The notes under the pieces are model-generated. The model searched no databases, had not been told where the DNA came from, and saw only the letters and a program-made list of their open reading frames with translations. From Crocinitomicaceae bacterium (GTDB taxonomy: Bacteria > Bacteroidota > Bacteroidia > Flavobacteriales_D > Crocinitomicaceae): 64,000 nucleotides of DNA. The stretch covers positions 62,001 to 126,000 of the forward strand of contig JAKVAR010000029.1 of assembly GCA_022447585.1 (NCBI GenBank), in the 5' to 3' direction. The translations under genes were made by a program, and so were the position numbers. Below are positions 17,567-26,579 of this stretch, in pieces (position 1 is the first letter of the stretch; every line of letters starts with the position of its first letter).

Positions 17567-18280
17567 TTATTTGTTCGCCTTTCTTGTTCGTTTCATCAAT
17601 TTAGCGATTCGATCTGCATAAAAGTCTTTCAATTCTTGTATGTAAGACTCTGGATTATCATAGGTTGTTAACACTTTATACGTTCGCTTATGCTTTGCCT
17701 CAAATAAGGCTTTTGTTAAACGTTCAATTTCACTTTCGAGGTATGCATCTGGCTCTTGTTCTTTTACTTTTATTGTATTGTCTTCAATGGCATTCCCACT
17801 CAATACGTGTTGATGAAACAAACGCATTTTAACTAAATCTCCGGACTTATAGATATCAATGAGGTTCGCCGTGGCTTCTGTTGCTTTCTCTCCCATATCT
17901 TCATTCAAAGAATACTTATCCGGGTGAACCAAAAACATGGTTTCTTTATACAACCGTTTCAGTTCTTGCTTATTCGACAATTCAACTTTAGGTAATTCCT
18001 TCTTAGGCGGAATCAACACACTCCTTGGTGCTTTGTAATTCTTTCCTCTTCGCTTCTGCTCTAGTCTCTTTTGCTTTTTCTCATTTCTAAGTTTGCGATA
18101 CACTGCATTTAACTCGCGCTCTTCAATAATATCTTCTTCAATGTGCGTAAGCAGCATCGCCTCAAAAGAACGTGTTTTGATCAGCACCTCCTCTAATTCT
18201 TTTTCAAGCTTGGCAATTTGAGTTTTCAATCCGAACTGACGAAAGGCCAACTCTTCATCCCTTTGAAGATCATTAGTCAT
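17567..18280 (-). CDS. Coiled-coil protein with J-domain-like segment
   Basis: The 237-residue, highly charged protein begins with helical, coiled-coil-prone sequence (LKTQIAKLEKELEEVLIKTR). The segment ELKRLYKETMFLVHPDKYSLNEDMGEKATEATANLIDIYKSGD at about 105-148 contains the HPDK signature and helix pattern of DnaJ J domains, so an interaction with an Hsp70 is possible. No zinc or substrate-binding DnaJ domains are present. It overlaps the stop of the upstream NamZ-like gene by 8 bp, which suggests co-transcription. Confidence 0.7.
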   Translation of the reverse strand: MTNDLQRDEELAFRQFGLKTQIAKLEKELEEVLIKTRSFEAMLLTHIEEDIIEERELNAVYRKLRNEKKQKRLEQKRRGKNYKAPRSVLIPPKKELPKVELSNKQELKRLYKETMFLVHPDKYSLNEDMGEKATEATANLIDIYKSGDLVKMRLFHQHVLSGNAIEDNTIKVKEQEPDAYLESEIERLTKALFEAKHKRTYKVLTTYDNPESYIQELKDFYADRIAKLMKRTRKANK

Positions 18281-19526
18281 ACATCAAATACTTTGCACGC
18301 GTAATACTGAATTGGTCTAATCCATCTTTCCAAGTGGCACGAATTTCATCTTCAGTCATTCCCAACTCCACTTGTTCTAACAAGGTTGAATTTCCGGCCA
18401 ACAAATTAAAGAATTTCGCACGATCTACAAACAGTTTTCCGTTCAATTGCTTATTGGCGTTGAGAACAAAACTCAAGTCTAATTGATTCATTCTCGCATA
18501 GGTCGAATCATTGAGGTTATATCCATTACATAATACGTCTTTATGTTTCGGGTTTTTAGATCCTGGTCCTGACTTTGGCGTAAATGAAAAATCAGTTTCT
18601 GGAAAATTTGGATGTCCATATCTTTCAAAAGGACCATCGGTTCCGCGACCAACAGTAACTGTAGTTGCTTCTAACAAACAAAGACTAGGATACAATTGAA
18701 TGGAAATATCTGACCTTAAATTGGGTGATGGTGGGACTGGCAATGAATAAACTTTGTCGTGAGTATAATTATCACAAGAAACGACAGTTAAATCGCAAGT
18801 TACTCCATGTTTTAACCACTTTTCTCCATTAATCATTTTAGCATATTCCGCAATAGTCATTCCATGTACAATTGGAATCGGATGCATTCCAACAAAAGAC
18901 GTTTGCTCCTTCTCCAAAATTGGACCATCAATATAATGCCCATTTGGATTTGGACGGTCTAAAACAATCAATGCAATATGATTTTCTGCACAAGCTTCCA
19001 TCACGTAATGCAAGGTTGAAATGTACGTGTAAAATCTGACACCAACATCCTGAATATCAAATACCAAAACATCCAAATCTTTCAGCTGTTCGTCTTGCGG
19101 CTTTTTATTCTTCCCATAAAGAGAAAAAATCCTCAAGCCTGTCTTCTTATCTATACCATTTGAGACTAACTCTCCTGCGTCCGCATTTCCTCTGAATCCG
19201 TGCTCTGGTGAAAACACTCTATCGACATTTACGCCAGAACTTATGAGCGTATCAACCAAGTGCACCTGACCCACTAAGGATGATTGATTACTAACAACCC
19301 CAACAGTTTTACCACTCAACAACGCAATAATTTCAGTTACCTTTTCTGCTCCAACAACGATTCGTTTTTCTTTAATCACAATAGTCTTGACAATATTGAG
19401 TGTATCGTCCATCGGATTAACATAACTGCATGAAAACAGCAAAAGGGAAAAAATACTTTTCAAGCACAAAAGCTTTGTGTATTTTAGTCGAAAACTAGGT
19501 TTCAATTTGTCATTCGAATACTTCAT
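18273..19526 (-). CDS. NamZ-like (DUF1343) lipoprotein, probable exo-N-acetylmuramidase
   Basis: The sequence matches the DUF1343/NamZ family: GKTVGVVSNQSSLVG, RVFSPEHGFRGNADAGELV, VFDIQDVGVRFYTYISTLHYVMEA, VLDRPNPNG and YPSLCLLEATTVTVGRGTDGPFERYGHP. B. subtilis NamZ removes terminal MurNAc from peptidoglycan fragments, so a role in muropeptide recycling is likely. Upstream of the domain, LCLKSIFSLLLFSC is a lipoprotein signal with lipobox. The frame is open to 19589; the ATG at 19526 keeps the signal but still overlaps the divergent gene, and TTG starts at 19505 or 19463 are possible. Confidence 0.85.
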   Translation of the reverse strand: MKYSNDKLKPSFRLKYTKLLCLKSIFSLLLFSCSYVNPMDDTLNIVKTIVIKEKRIVVGAEKVTEIIALLSGKTVGVVSNQSSLVGQVHLVDTLISSGVNVDRVFSPEHGFRGNADAGELVSNGIDKKTGLRIFSLYGKNKKPQDEQLKDLDVLVFDIQDVGVRFYTYISTLHYVMEACAENHIALIVLDRPNPNGHYIDGPILEKEQTSFVGMHPIPIVHGMTIAEYAKMINGEKWLKHGVTCDLTVVSCDNYTHDKVYSLPVPPSPNLRSDISIQLYPSLCLLEATTVTVGRGTDGPFERYGHPNFPETDFSFTPKSGPGSKNPKHKDVLCNGYNLNDSTYARMNQLDLSFVLNANKQLNGKLFVDRAKFFNLLAGNSTLLEQVELGMTEDEIRATWKDGLDQFSITRAKYLMYD

Positions 19527-21204
19527 ATCTAAGAAAACGCTAAAGAGTGTCGTGCAAGGTAAGAAAGTTTCTAAACCTATCGTACGCATCTCAATTATTA
19601 GTATTGCTTTAGCTGTGATTGTTAATTTAATTACAATTGCCGTTGTTACTGGTTTTCAGCAAGAAGTACGCCAAAAAATAAGTGGATTTGGATCACACGC
19701 TTTCATCATGAGTGCGAGCGAAAATACTGTTTATGAAAGTGAAGCCATACATGCAGAACAGGAATTCCTTAAAGAAATAAAAAATAATAAGGACATCAAG
19801 TCTGTGTACGGTATAGGATACAAACCTGTTTTATTTCAATCAGAAAAAAACGAAATTCACTATAAACTTCCTAATGGAAAAGACACTTCTGAAATTAATC
19901 AGCAAGTAAATGGAGCTATGATTAAAGGAGTTGGCCCTGAATACAACCTGGACTTCTTCAAAGAAAACCTTATTGAAGGGAAACTTCCAAACTACAGTAG
20001 CGCTTCATCCGATCAACATATCTTAATTTCGAAGAAGATTTCCAATGATTTAGGATATCAGGTGAATGATACGGTATCAGCATTCTTTGTAAAGAACGTA
20101 CCGATTAAGCGAAACTTTATTGTTGTTGGGATCTATGAAACAGGATTGGAAGAATTTGACAAAAAAACGGTTCTGGGAAAGCTATCAATAGTTCAAGAAC
20201 TCAACGACTGGGGAATTAAAGCCAACATTGAGTTAGCTGATACGATGTTGAATGGTCAATTAATTATCGAAGCGAATGTTGTAGGTGGTAATGGTCATCA
20301 CAGATACGATTGGGGATTAGGATACGAGACGTACGCTCGATTTACACATTGTCCAATTAAAGACACCACATTTAGATTGATCGCCTCTGACTATTGGAAT
20401 AATATTGAAGGTCGAAATGAAGTAAACACCATTGCGGACACTGCCTACCTAAAGATTAAAGTTGATGGAACAGGGTATAGTCCTTGTGATTTCAAAATGA
20501 ACAACCTCGATGAAATTGAGCGCACTTACTTGAATGGTGACGGATCAAAATTTTCTATTCAAGCAAGTCAGAAAACACTGACTTTTGAATTCACTTCAGG
20601 CAATGGGAGTTCTCACAACTACATTGGTGGATTTGAAATCATGGTGAATGATTGGGAGAAATTAGACGACGTTGTAAAAAATACAGCTAGACTAACGGAT
20701 TTTATTCCCACTAAGTTTGATGAGATGTTAAAAACAACGAGCATACGCGAAAATCAAAACGAAATATTTGTTTGGCTTGAGTTTTTAGATATTAATGTTG
20801 TGATTATTTTAACGCTTATGATTCTCATTGGAATCATCAACATGGGTTCAGCATTACTTGTTCTAATCTTGATTCGTTCTAACTTCATTGGAATGATGAA
20901 AGCGATGGGAGCAACAAACTGGAGCATTCGTAAAATCTTCTTAATTCAAGCCACATTCTTGATCTCGCGAGGAATGATTTGGGGGAATTTAATCGGACTT
21001 GGACTTTGTTTCTTGCAAAGTTATTTCGGGATATTTACCCTAAACCCTGAAGTGTATTACTTATCCGAGGTTCCGATAGAACTCAGCTTCACGAACTGGG
21101 CCGTTTTAAACGTCGCTACGCTATTCGTTTGCGTTGTAGCCCTAATAATACCAAGCATCGTAATTACGCGCATAAATCCTGTTAAAGCCATCAAGTTTAA
21201 CTAG
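19507..21204 (+). CDS. FtsX-like permease (LolC/LolE type) with periplasmic insert
   Basis: The protein has the LolC/E layout: SFEYFISKKT at the start, a first membrane helix (ISIISIALAVIVNLITIAVVTGF), a large periplasmic domain, and three C-terminal helices (INVVIILTLMILIGIINMGSALLVLILI, LIGLGLCFLQSYFG, and a last one before ITRINPVKAIKFN). It should work with an ATPase in lipoprotein release or another mechanotransmission task. It is about 150 residues longer than usual because of an insert at roughly 20215-20616. The TTG at 19507 fits the family start LSFEYFI; a GTG at 19477 is also open. No ATPase gene is adjacent. Confidence 0.85.
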   Translation: MSFEYFISKKTLKSVVQGKKVSKPIVRISIISIALAVIVNLITIAVVTGFQQEVRQKISGFGSHAFIMSASENTVYESEAIHAEQEFLKEIKNNKDIKSVYGIGYKPVLFQSEKNEIHYKLPNGKDTSEINQQVNGAMIKGVGPEYNLDFFKENLIEGKLPNYSSASSDQHILISKKISNDLGYQVNDTVSAFFVKNVPIKRNFIVVGIYETGLEEFDKKTVLGKLSIVQELNDWGIKANIELADTMLNGQLIIEANVVGGNGHHRYDWGLGYETYARFTHCPIKDTTFRLIASDYWNNIEGRNEVNTIADTAYLKIKVDGTGYSPCDFKMNNLDEIERTYLNGDGSKFSIQASQKTLTFEFTSGNGSSHNYIGGFEIMVNDWEKLDDVVKNTARLTDFIPTKFDEMLKTTSIRENQNEIFVWLEFLDINVVIILTLMILIGIINMGSALLVLILIRSNFIGMMKAMGATNWSIRKIFLIQATFLISRGMIWGNLIGLGLCFLQSYFGIFTLNPEVYYLSEVPIELSFTNWAVLNVATLFVCVVALIIPSIVITRINPVKAIKFN

Positions 21205-21407
21205 TCGAAACCGTTAAATACAACATCGCCAACAGTATTACATTTCCAATATTTGATTTGCTCTAATTCTGACTTCCCCAATTCAGATAATTCACTTCTA
21301 TCTAGCCTCAATTCTAGAATTTGCCTTGTCAACAACTGAACCTCTTCCCTCCCTATTTCAAGCTGTCTAGTTAACTCAAGTGGAAAATCAATGTATTCAT
21401 GATTCAT
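21201..21407 (-). CDS. Small hypothetical protein
   Basis: A 68-codon frame with ATG start encodes a charged, helical peptide (LELTRQLEIGREEVQLLTRQ ...) ending KYWKCNTVGDVVFNGFD. It overlaps the end of the convergent FtsX-like gene by 4 bp. The composition looks protein-like, but I recognise no family. Confidence 0.4.
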   Translation of the reverse strand: MNHEYIDFPLELTRQLEIGREEVQLLTRQILELRLDRSELSELGKSELEQIKYWKCNTVGDVVFNGFD

Positions 21408-21507
21408 CCAAGAACTTTCCCTAGTTATTAAAGCTCAATACGAAGAGTTAATAATCAAATTGAATTCACAAAGATCAAGCAAATTTACAATGGGAATAAC
21501 CCAGAAA

Positions 21508-21651
21508 TTAGAAGACTGATGTGGTGCAATACAATTTTTGAACCGGTATAAATGGAAACTTTATTGTCTTTAAAAATGACTTGACTGATGACTCACTAAT
21601 AAACTGATCACTATCAAATCCAGTAATCCCTTTCTTAAAAACTAACGGCAT
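21508..21651 (-). CDS. Possible 47-residue small ORF
   Basis: An ATG 4 bp after the stop of the PD40 gene opens a 47-codon frame (MPLVFKKGITGFDSDQFISE ...). Spacing would allow co-translation, but the peptide matches nothing I know and could be chance. Confidence 0.2.
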   Translation of the reverse strand: MPLVFKKGITGFDSDQFISESSVKSFLKTIKFPFIPVQKLYCTTSVF

Positions 21652-21655
21652 TAGA

Positions 21656-23164
21656 CTACTCTGTAATCAAGCTAACGAATTGAAAAGGTTCATACTTATC
21701 TTTAGCATTAGAATCATTCAAATACGCCGGGCCTTGCACAGAAGAAGAAGCTACAACAATATTTACTTTGTCTGCATATTTCTTCTTAAAGTAAGCAATT
21801 AAATCATATTTCATATTCTCAGCGCGTACTTCTGCTAACTTTTCATTTGTTCCAAAAGATTTTGTAGGAACTTGCGATGCCGATGAAGTAATGCTAATAG
21901 TAACTTGATCACGACCATCTTTCAACTGAGCCTCTACAGACTTAACGAACTTCTTCAAGCGCCCTCTAGAAACAGACAACTTATTCTTGTTGTATCCAAA
22001 GTTATGTTTGAAACTTAAATTCTCATAATCACTCGCAATAACCTCTTCAATCGGTTTCGCAGGTTGACCAATAAAAATTTTAGACGTTGCAACTTGACCT
22101 ACAACATCGGTTACTTCAACAGAATACTCCCCTGTTTTCAATCCAGAAGGATCTTCAATACTTAATCCATTGGACCATTTGTACGAATAAGGCTCAGCTC
22201 CAGAAACAACAGTCAAATCAATTTTACCATCTTCACCATTATAAGTAGTTACATCTGTTCCATTACATTCAATAACAATTGGAGGAGGTGTCATAATATC
22301 TATTAAGTAGATATCACTCTTATCTCCATCTCTATTGCTAGACCAATATGCTTGACTTCCTGAATGCATGAAATAAGCATCGAACTTTGGAGAGTTAATA
22401 GTTGACCCTAAATTTTTTGGCGTAGACCATTGATCCCACGCATTTTGTTTTACCGAGTAAAAAATATCTGCGTCTCCTTGCCCACCAAATCCATTACTAG
22501 AAAAGAACAAGGTATCTTTCGTTTGAGATAAAAACGGAGAGATTTCAAACCCAGCAGAGTTAATGGCATTCCCCATATGTTTTGGCTTAGACCAATTGCC
22601 CCCTTCATTTATTGAATAATATAAATCTTCCTCTCCAAGCGAACCAGATCCAGCATATGAAATCAACATTACTTTTTCATCTTCCGAAACATGAAAACCA
22701 TAGAAATCACCTTCAATATCTAATCCATCAACAGCCATTTTCTCCGGAGCCCCCCAAGAAGTGCCACTTCCATTGGAAACAGCAATTCCTTTGACAACAT
22801 CCTTTTTACCATCGTACGCATTCAATACATACATCGCCGTTCCTTTACTATTCACACCAAGCACAGCATTATTAAACTTGTTATTCAATGATTTTAAACG
22901 CGCACATTTGTCATATCCTCCACGATCGTTCTTGACACTATACCAAATATCCTGATCATTCAATCCGCCTTTATTATCAGCATCGAATGTTCTAACAAAA
23001 TATAAAATTGAACTATCCTTAGAAAAAACAGGGATACTTTCTTCAGCATCTGTATTTACCGTTCCTCCGAGTTTAACTGGATCAGAGTACTTCCAAAATT
23101 GAGCATTAGAAATTCCACAAGAAGCTAATGTCAGTGCTGTAACAACTAATTTAATTTTCATCAT
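21656..23164 (-). CDS. PD40 beta-propeller protein with OmpA-like C-terminus
   Basis: The 502-residue protein starts with a signal peptide that contains a possible lipobox (LTLASC). Repeats of the PD40/WD40-like type follow (IPVFSKDSSILYFVRTF, GFHVSEDEKVMLISYAGSG, ISPFLSQTKDTLFFSSNG, AYFMHSGSQAYWSSNRDGD), then a short Ig-like SprB-type repeat (YSYKWSNGLSIEDPSGLKTGEYSVEVTD), then a C-terminal segment (KLAEVRAENMKYDLIAYF) resembling OmpA-type peptidoglycan-binding domains. PorE-like proteins of the type IX system share this layout. The PorP/SprF gene starts 4 bp upstream, so an envelope-bound T9SS accessory role is likely. Confidence 0.8.
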   Translation of the reverse strand: MMKIKLVVTALTLASCGISNAQFWKYSDPVKLGGTVNTDAEESIPVFSKDSSILYFVRTFDADNKGGLNDQDIWYSVKNDRGGYDKCARLKSLNNKFNNAVLGVNSKGTAMYVLNAYDGKKDVVKGIAVSNGSGTSWGAPEKMAVDGLDIEGDFYGFHVSEDEKVMLISYAGSGSLGEEDLYYSINEGGNWSKPKHMGNAINSAGFEISPFLSQTKDTLFFSSNGFGGQGDADIFYSVKQNAWDQWSTPKNLGSTINSPKFDAYFMHSGSQAYWSSNRDGDKSDIYLIDIMTPPPIVIECNGTDVTTYNGEDGKIDLTVVSGAEPYSYKWSNGLSIEDPSGLKTGEYSVEVTDVVGQVATSKIFIGQPAKPIEEVIASDYENLSFKHNFGYNKNKLSVSRGRLKKFVKSVEAQLKDGRDQVTISITSSASQVPTKSFGTNEKLAEVRAENMKYDLIAYFKKKYADKVNIVVASSSVQGPAYLNDSNAKDKYEPFQFVSLITE

Positions 23165-23167
23165 CGA

Positions 23168-24145
23168 TTATCTTCCTAACATTAAACCCAAAACTAACTC
23201 ATGGCCTCCAGCACTATTATTACTAAAGTTTGAAACAGAGAAATCAAACGAATATCCAAATTTAAATATGCGATTAATATTGAATCCCGCCATAACAATA
23301 GCAGTTTTTGAGGTTCTGTAGGACGCAGCTAACCAAATCCACTCCTGATACTCTAACTGCAAACCTCCTTCAAAAGAAATTGGAGCTGGAGAGACATATT
23401 TAGTTAACACAGATGGTGTAAGAGTAAAATTATCGGATAAGTTGAATTTATATCCTGCAGTAGCGCGGTAATGAATATTAGGATCAAAGTTTAAATTTCC
23501 TGAACCGAAACTGATTAAGTCGCGCGTTAGTTGATCTGCAGAAATTCCGATATACATTTGTTTAGAATAAAAATATAATCCGGCTCCAACATCAATTGTA
23601 TTTCTATTTGAAGAAGAAGCATACTCGTCATAAGTTGCATCGGTTCCAACACCCGTAATAACATTTAAGGTCTGTGCTCTATCTTTTAAAAAAGCCCTAT
23701 TCGACATTCCAACATCTGCCCCAAATGAAAGGTTGTAATTCTTAGCCACTGGAATATGAATAGCATAAGTTCCGGCAAACTTCAACTGTCTATATGCGCC
23801 ATACTGATCCGCGAATAAATATCCTCCAATGGCATGTTTCAATTTTCCTGTTTTAATCTCAGGATTTTTTATTGGACCACTACTCGTTCTAATCGATGGA
23901 TTATATCTTGACTTCGATCCCTTTCCAAGTGCTTTTGAAGCATAAAGATAAGATGTCATTGGTGCGTTTTCAAATCCTGCCCATTGCATTCTCCCGCCTA
24001 ATGTTACATCTAAAAAGTTATATATTCCAGCTGCCCCGGGGTTGACTAAATATTGATTTCTATTGTATTGACTAAACTGAGGTTGCTGCTGTCCATAAGA
24101 CACCGAAACGATCACTCCAATCAAACAGATTAATAATATTCTCAT
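23168..24145 (-). CDS. PorP/SprF family T9SS outer-membrane protein
   Basis: The protein begins with signal peptide MRILLICLIGVIVSVSYGQ and the family pattern QQPQFSQYNRNQYLVNPGAAGIYNFLDVTLGGRMQW, followed by a beta-barrel sequence ending GGHELVLGLMLGR. PorP/SprF proteins sit in the outer membrane and are needed for secretion or surface attachment of specific T9SS substrates. I chose the ATG at 24145; the frame is open to 24175 but that adds residues before the signal peptide. It is followed by a PD40/OmpA-like gene, a recurrent partner. Confidence 0.92.
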   Translation of the reverse strand: MRILLICLIGVIVSVSYGQQQPQFSQYNRNQYLVNPGAAGIYNFLDVTLGGRMQWAGFENAPMTSYLYASKALGKGSKSRYNPSIRTSSGPIKNPEIKTGKLKHAIGGYLFADQYGAYRQLKFAGTYAIHIPVAKNYNLSFGADVGMSNRAFLKDRAQTLNVITGVGTDATYDEYASSSNRNTIDVGAGLYFYSKQMYIGISADQLTRDLISFGSGNLNFDPNIHYRATAGYKFNLSDNFTLTPSVLTKYVSPAPISFEGGLQLEYQEWIWLAASYRTSKTAIVMAGFNINRIFKFGYSFDFSVSNFSNNSAGGHELVLGLMLGR

Positions 24146-24374
24146 TATTTCATTGTTTTCGAACTGTAATACCAATTAATTTCATTCAATAAACAACGTA
24201 AAAACACCTCTTAGTGCGCAATTAAAACTATATACGCAGGTTGATTAGCTTCATAGTTGCAGGTTCTAACAAAGATAAAATATTTTAGCAAAGCATTGAC
24301 GCTGCTATAAAATCAATCTATCAGAACAATATCAAGACGTAAATAAAACAAAAAAGGATAGCAAAAGAAGAGAA

Positions 24375-24953
24375 TTATCTCATACAAGCGCAAGGTGGAT
24401 CAAACTCCCAGTCAACATCCGGCATTCGCTTCAACCAGCCCTCTTGGAATTCCGGACTAAATTTAATCCCAGATAAATCAATTTTTTGAATACTCTGCAA
24501 TTCAGATAACCCTAGCGGTAAATTTCGAATTGGCGTATCATATAAATCTAAATATTCAAGGTGCTTAATACCAGAAATACATTCGGGAAGTGTCTCAAAA
24601 TAATTACTACCAATTAAAATGTTTCTTAACTCTGGCATTCTGCAAAAAACGATAGGGAAATAGATCAATTGATTTTTTTCTAGAACGATCGTTTCCAATT
24701 TTTTGAACTCAGCAATAAAGTCTGGCAGGACAGCAAGCTTATTCTTTTTGAGGTTTAGTGTTCTTAAATGAGTGAATTTTGACAATTTCGCTGGAAGAGT
24801 GTCCAATTTCATTTTGGCCAATGACAACCCGTAAATCGTATCGGGCGATGCATTTTGCACATCTTCCCAATCATATATCGGATAGTCTTCTTTTTGCGCG
24901 AGACATAAAAGACTATTAGCTAGAAATAAAATAATTACGAATAGACTCTTCAT
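24375..24953 (-). CDS. Exported leucine-rich repeat protein
   Basis: The 192-residue protein has a signal peptide (MKSLFVIILFLANSLLCLAQ) and about five classical LRRs of 23 residues (LPAKLSKFTHLRTLNLKKNK, LPDFIAEFKKLETIVLEKNQ, LPECISGIKHLEYLDLYDTP). It ends DPPCACMR and has no T9SS tail. Its start overlaps the end of ribF by 38 bp, so it may be translated from the ribF transcript. Function unknown. Confidence 0.8.
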   Translation of the reverse strand: MKSLFVIILFLANSLLCLAQKEDYPIYDWEDVQNASPDTIYGLSLAKMKLDTLPAKLSKFTHLRTLNLKKNKLAVLPDFIAEFKKLETIVLEKNQLIYFPIVFCRMPELRNILIGSNYFETLPECISGIKHLEYLDLYDTPIRNLPLGLSELQSIQKIDLSGIKFSPEFQEGWLKRMPDVDWEFDPPCACMR

Positions 24954-25854
24954 CTTTTTTTAATTGCTCCATTAACGCATCCACTGAATTAAACTTTTCT
25001 TCATCTCTAAAACGAGATAGCAACTGCACCGTTACTTGCTCGCCATACAAGTCCCCTTCAAAGTCGAATAAATGCACTTCAATAGAAACATTACTTCCAT
25101 TTGCGATGGTTGGTCTTGAACCTATATTCATCATTCCTTCCCTAATGACTCCATCTCCCATAAGCATATTAACTGCATAAACACCATTTGCAGGAATCAA
25201 TTTAATATCACTTTCGACATCCAGGTTCGCCGTTGGAAATCCAATTTGTCTTCCGACTGCATCACCTTGAACAATTCTTCCATACAATTCAAATGGTTCA
25301 CCGAGGTAATTAGAGGCTTTTTCCATATCTCCGGCTTGAATCGCATTTCTAATCTTAGTTGAACTTATATTGACTTCATTAATTTCTTGCGCTCCAATTT
25401 CGATAACCTCAAAGCCATAGGTTTCACAAACCTCCAATAAAAAAGCCAAGGTTCCTTCTCGATTTTTACCAAACTGATGATCATAACCAATTACAAGCTT
25501 CTTCACATGCAGTCGGTTAACTAAATAATCGCGCACAAACTCAATGGCTGTCAATCGCGAAAACTCTTTAGTAAAAGGATGAACAATTACATTTTCCAAT
25601 CCGATTCTCCGCAGTTTATCAATTTTCTCTACCTGAGTCTGAATCAATTTCAACCCATGCGTTTCAGGATAAATAACCATTCTCGGATGCGGATAAAAAG
25701 TAAAAAGAACGGATTCTCCACCTATTTTTTCTGCTTCCTCGTTAAGCTGTTGAATGATCTTCTGATGCCCTAGATGAACCCCGTCAAATGTCCCAATAGT
25801 TAGTACGGGGTTTTTAATTTCTTCTAGTGCGTCAAATCCTTGGAAAATTTTCAT
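24916..25854 (-). CDS. ribF: Bifunctional riboflavin kinase / FAD synthetase
   Basis: RibF phosphorylates riboflavin to FMN and adenylates it to FAD. The 312-residue protein has the nucleotidyltransferase motif LTIGTFDGVHLGHQ at residues 20-33, FTFYPHPRMV and IGYDHQFGKNREG, and the kinase domain motif GRIVQGDAVGRQIGFPTANL. The C-terminal MNIGSRPTI and VEVHLFDFEGDLYGE-like segments are present. It diverges from the suf operon. Confidence 0.95.
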   Translation of the reverse strand: MKIFQGFDALEEIKNPVLTIGTFDGVHLGHQKIIQQLNEEAEKIGGESVLFTFYPHPRMVIYPETHGLKLIQTQVEKIDKLRRIGLENVIVHPFTKEFSRLTAIEFVRDYLVNRLHVKKLVIGYDHQFGKNREGTLAFLLEVCETYGFEVIEIGAQEINEVNISSTKIRNAIQAGDMEKASNYLGEPFELYGRIVQGDAVGRQIGFPTANLDVESDIKLIPANGVYAVNMLMGDGVIREGMMNIGSRPTIANGSNVSIEVHLFDFEGDLYGEQVTVQLLSRFRDEEKFNSVDALMEQLKKDEESIRNYFISS

Positions 25855-25880
25855 TTAATTCTGTCGAGTATTTGGACTTA

Positions 25881-25888
25881 CAAATTTA
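25881..25888 (-). promoter_or_regulatory. Putative -7 box of ribF
   Basis: On the minus strand TAAATTTG matches TAnnTTTG, 26 bases before the ribF ATG. It lies in the 392 bp between ribF and the sufA ATG, which otherwise holds the suf promoter and its dyad. Confidence 0.4.
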
Positions 25889-26149
25889 GCGAATAAATCA
25901 ATTAACCTCTTGCACCAAACGTTGCAATTTCCATTTTAGCTTTTAGGTCGTATGAATTCTTGAATACCATTCACTCTAAATTTAAATCGTATTCTAGCGT
26001 ATCAATAAAGAAAAACCTAGACTGCTTCACAATCTCAATAAAGACCTACACCTACTGAAAATGAACTGATTCTGTAATTAAGCATAATTATTACAAGGAA
26101 AACATCAATTGAAAATCTTGAAAGCATCATTGACTCTATTCAACATTTG

Positions 26150-26181
26150 TTTGCAACAATACCACAAAAAAGGTATTTTTG
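26150..26181 (+). promoter_or_regulatory. Putative promoter of sufABCD
   Basis: TATTTTTG at 26174-26181 fits the -7 consensus, with TTTG at 26150-26153 as a possible -33 element (23 bp offset). The -7 box overlaps the right arm of the AATACC-N8-GGTATT dyad. Confidence 0.55.
26158..26177. promoter_or_regulatory. AATACC-N8-GGTATT dyad overlapping the suf promoter
   Basis: AATACC and GGTATT form a perfect inverted repeat with an 8-base spacer (ACAAAAAA). The same dyad with the same spacer occurs in the heme region (48770, 54848, 60521, 60553). Here it covers the space between the -33 and -7 elements, a position that suits repression. Confidence 0.6.
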
Positions 26182-26246
26182 CACTGTGGAACTTGTCTAT
26201 TTAAAACTGTTCTAAATAACAAGTTGAAATTAAAAACGTGTTTAAC

Positions 26247-26570
26247 ATGATAATAGTCACAGACTCAGCAAAAAAGCAAGCTATACGACTTATGGAAGAT
26301 GACGATCGTACTGGTCTTTTCATTCGCGTTGGTGTTGAAGGTGGAGGTTGTTCAGGCTTGATGTATCAATTGAATTTCGATAATGTCGAAACGGAATCTG
26401 ATAAATCATTCGAAAACAATGATATTAAAATTGTCGTAGACAAAAAGAGTTACTTGTATTTAGTAGGAACAACTTTGGACTTTTCAGGAGGATTGAATGG
26501 AAAAGGATTTGTTTTCGTTAACCCGAATGCAGATAGAACTTGTGGATGCGGTGAATCATTCTCTATATAA
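26247..26570 (+). CDS. sufA: Iron-sulfur assembly accessory protein (SufA/IscA type)
   Basis: The 107-residue A-type Fe-S carrier has the three conserved cysteines C35 in EGGGCSGLMY and C99/C101 in RTCGCGESF. It first in the suf operon and probably delivers clusters built on SufBCD to target proteins. I chose the ATG at 26247; a GTG 9 bases upstream is open but unneeded. sufB starts 9 bp after the stop. Confidence 0.93.
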   Translation: MIIVTDSAKKQAIRLMEDDDRTGLFIRVGVEGGGCSGLMYQLNFDNVETESDKSFENNDIKIVVDKKSYLYLVGTTLDFSGGLNGKGFVFVNPNADRTCGCGESFSI

Positions 26571-26579
26571 ATAACAGTT

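Noticed and set aside
24167..24190. AATACC upstream of the PorP/SprF gene
   Set aside because: The right arm is TCATTC; no dyad.
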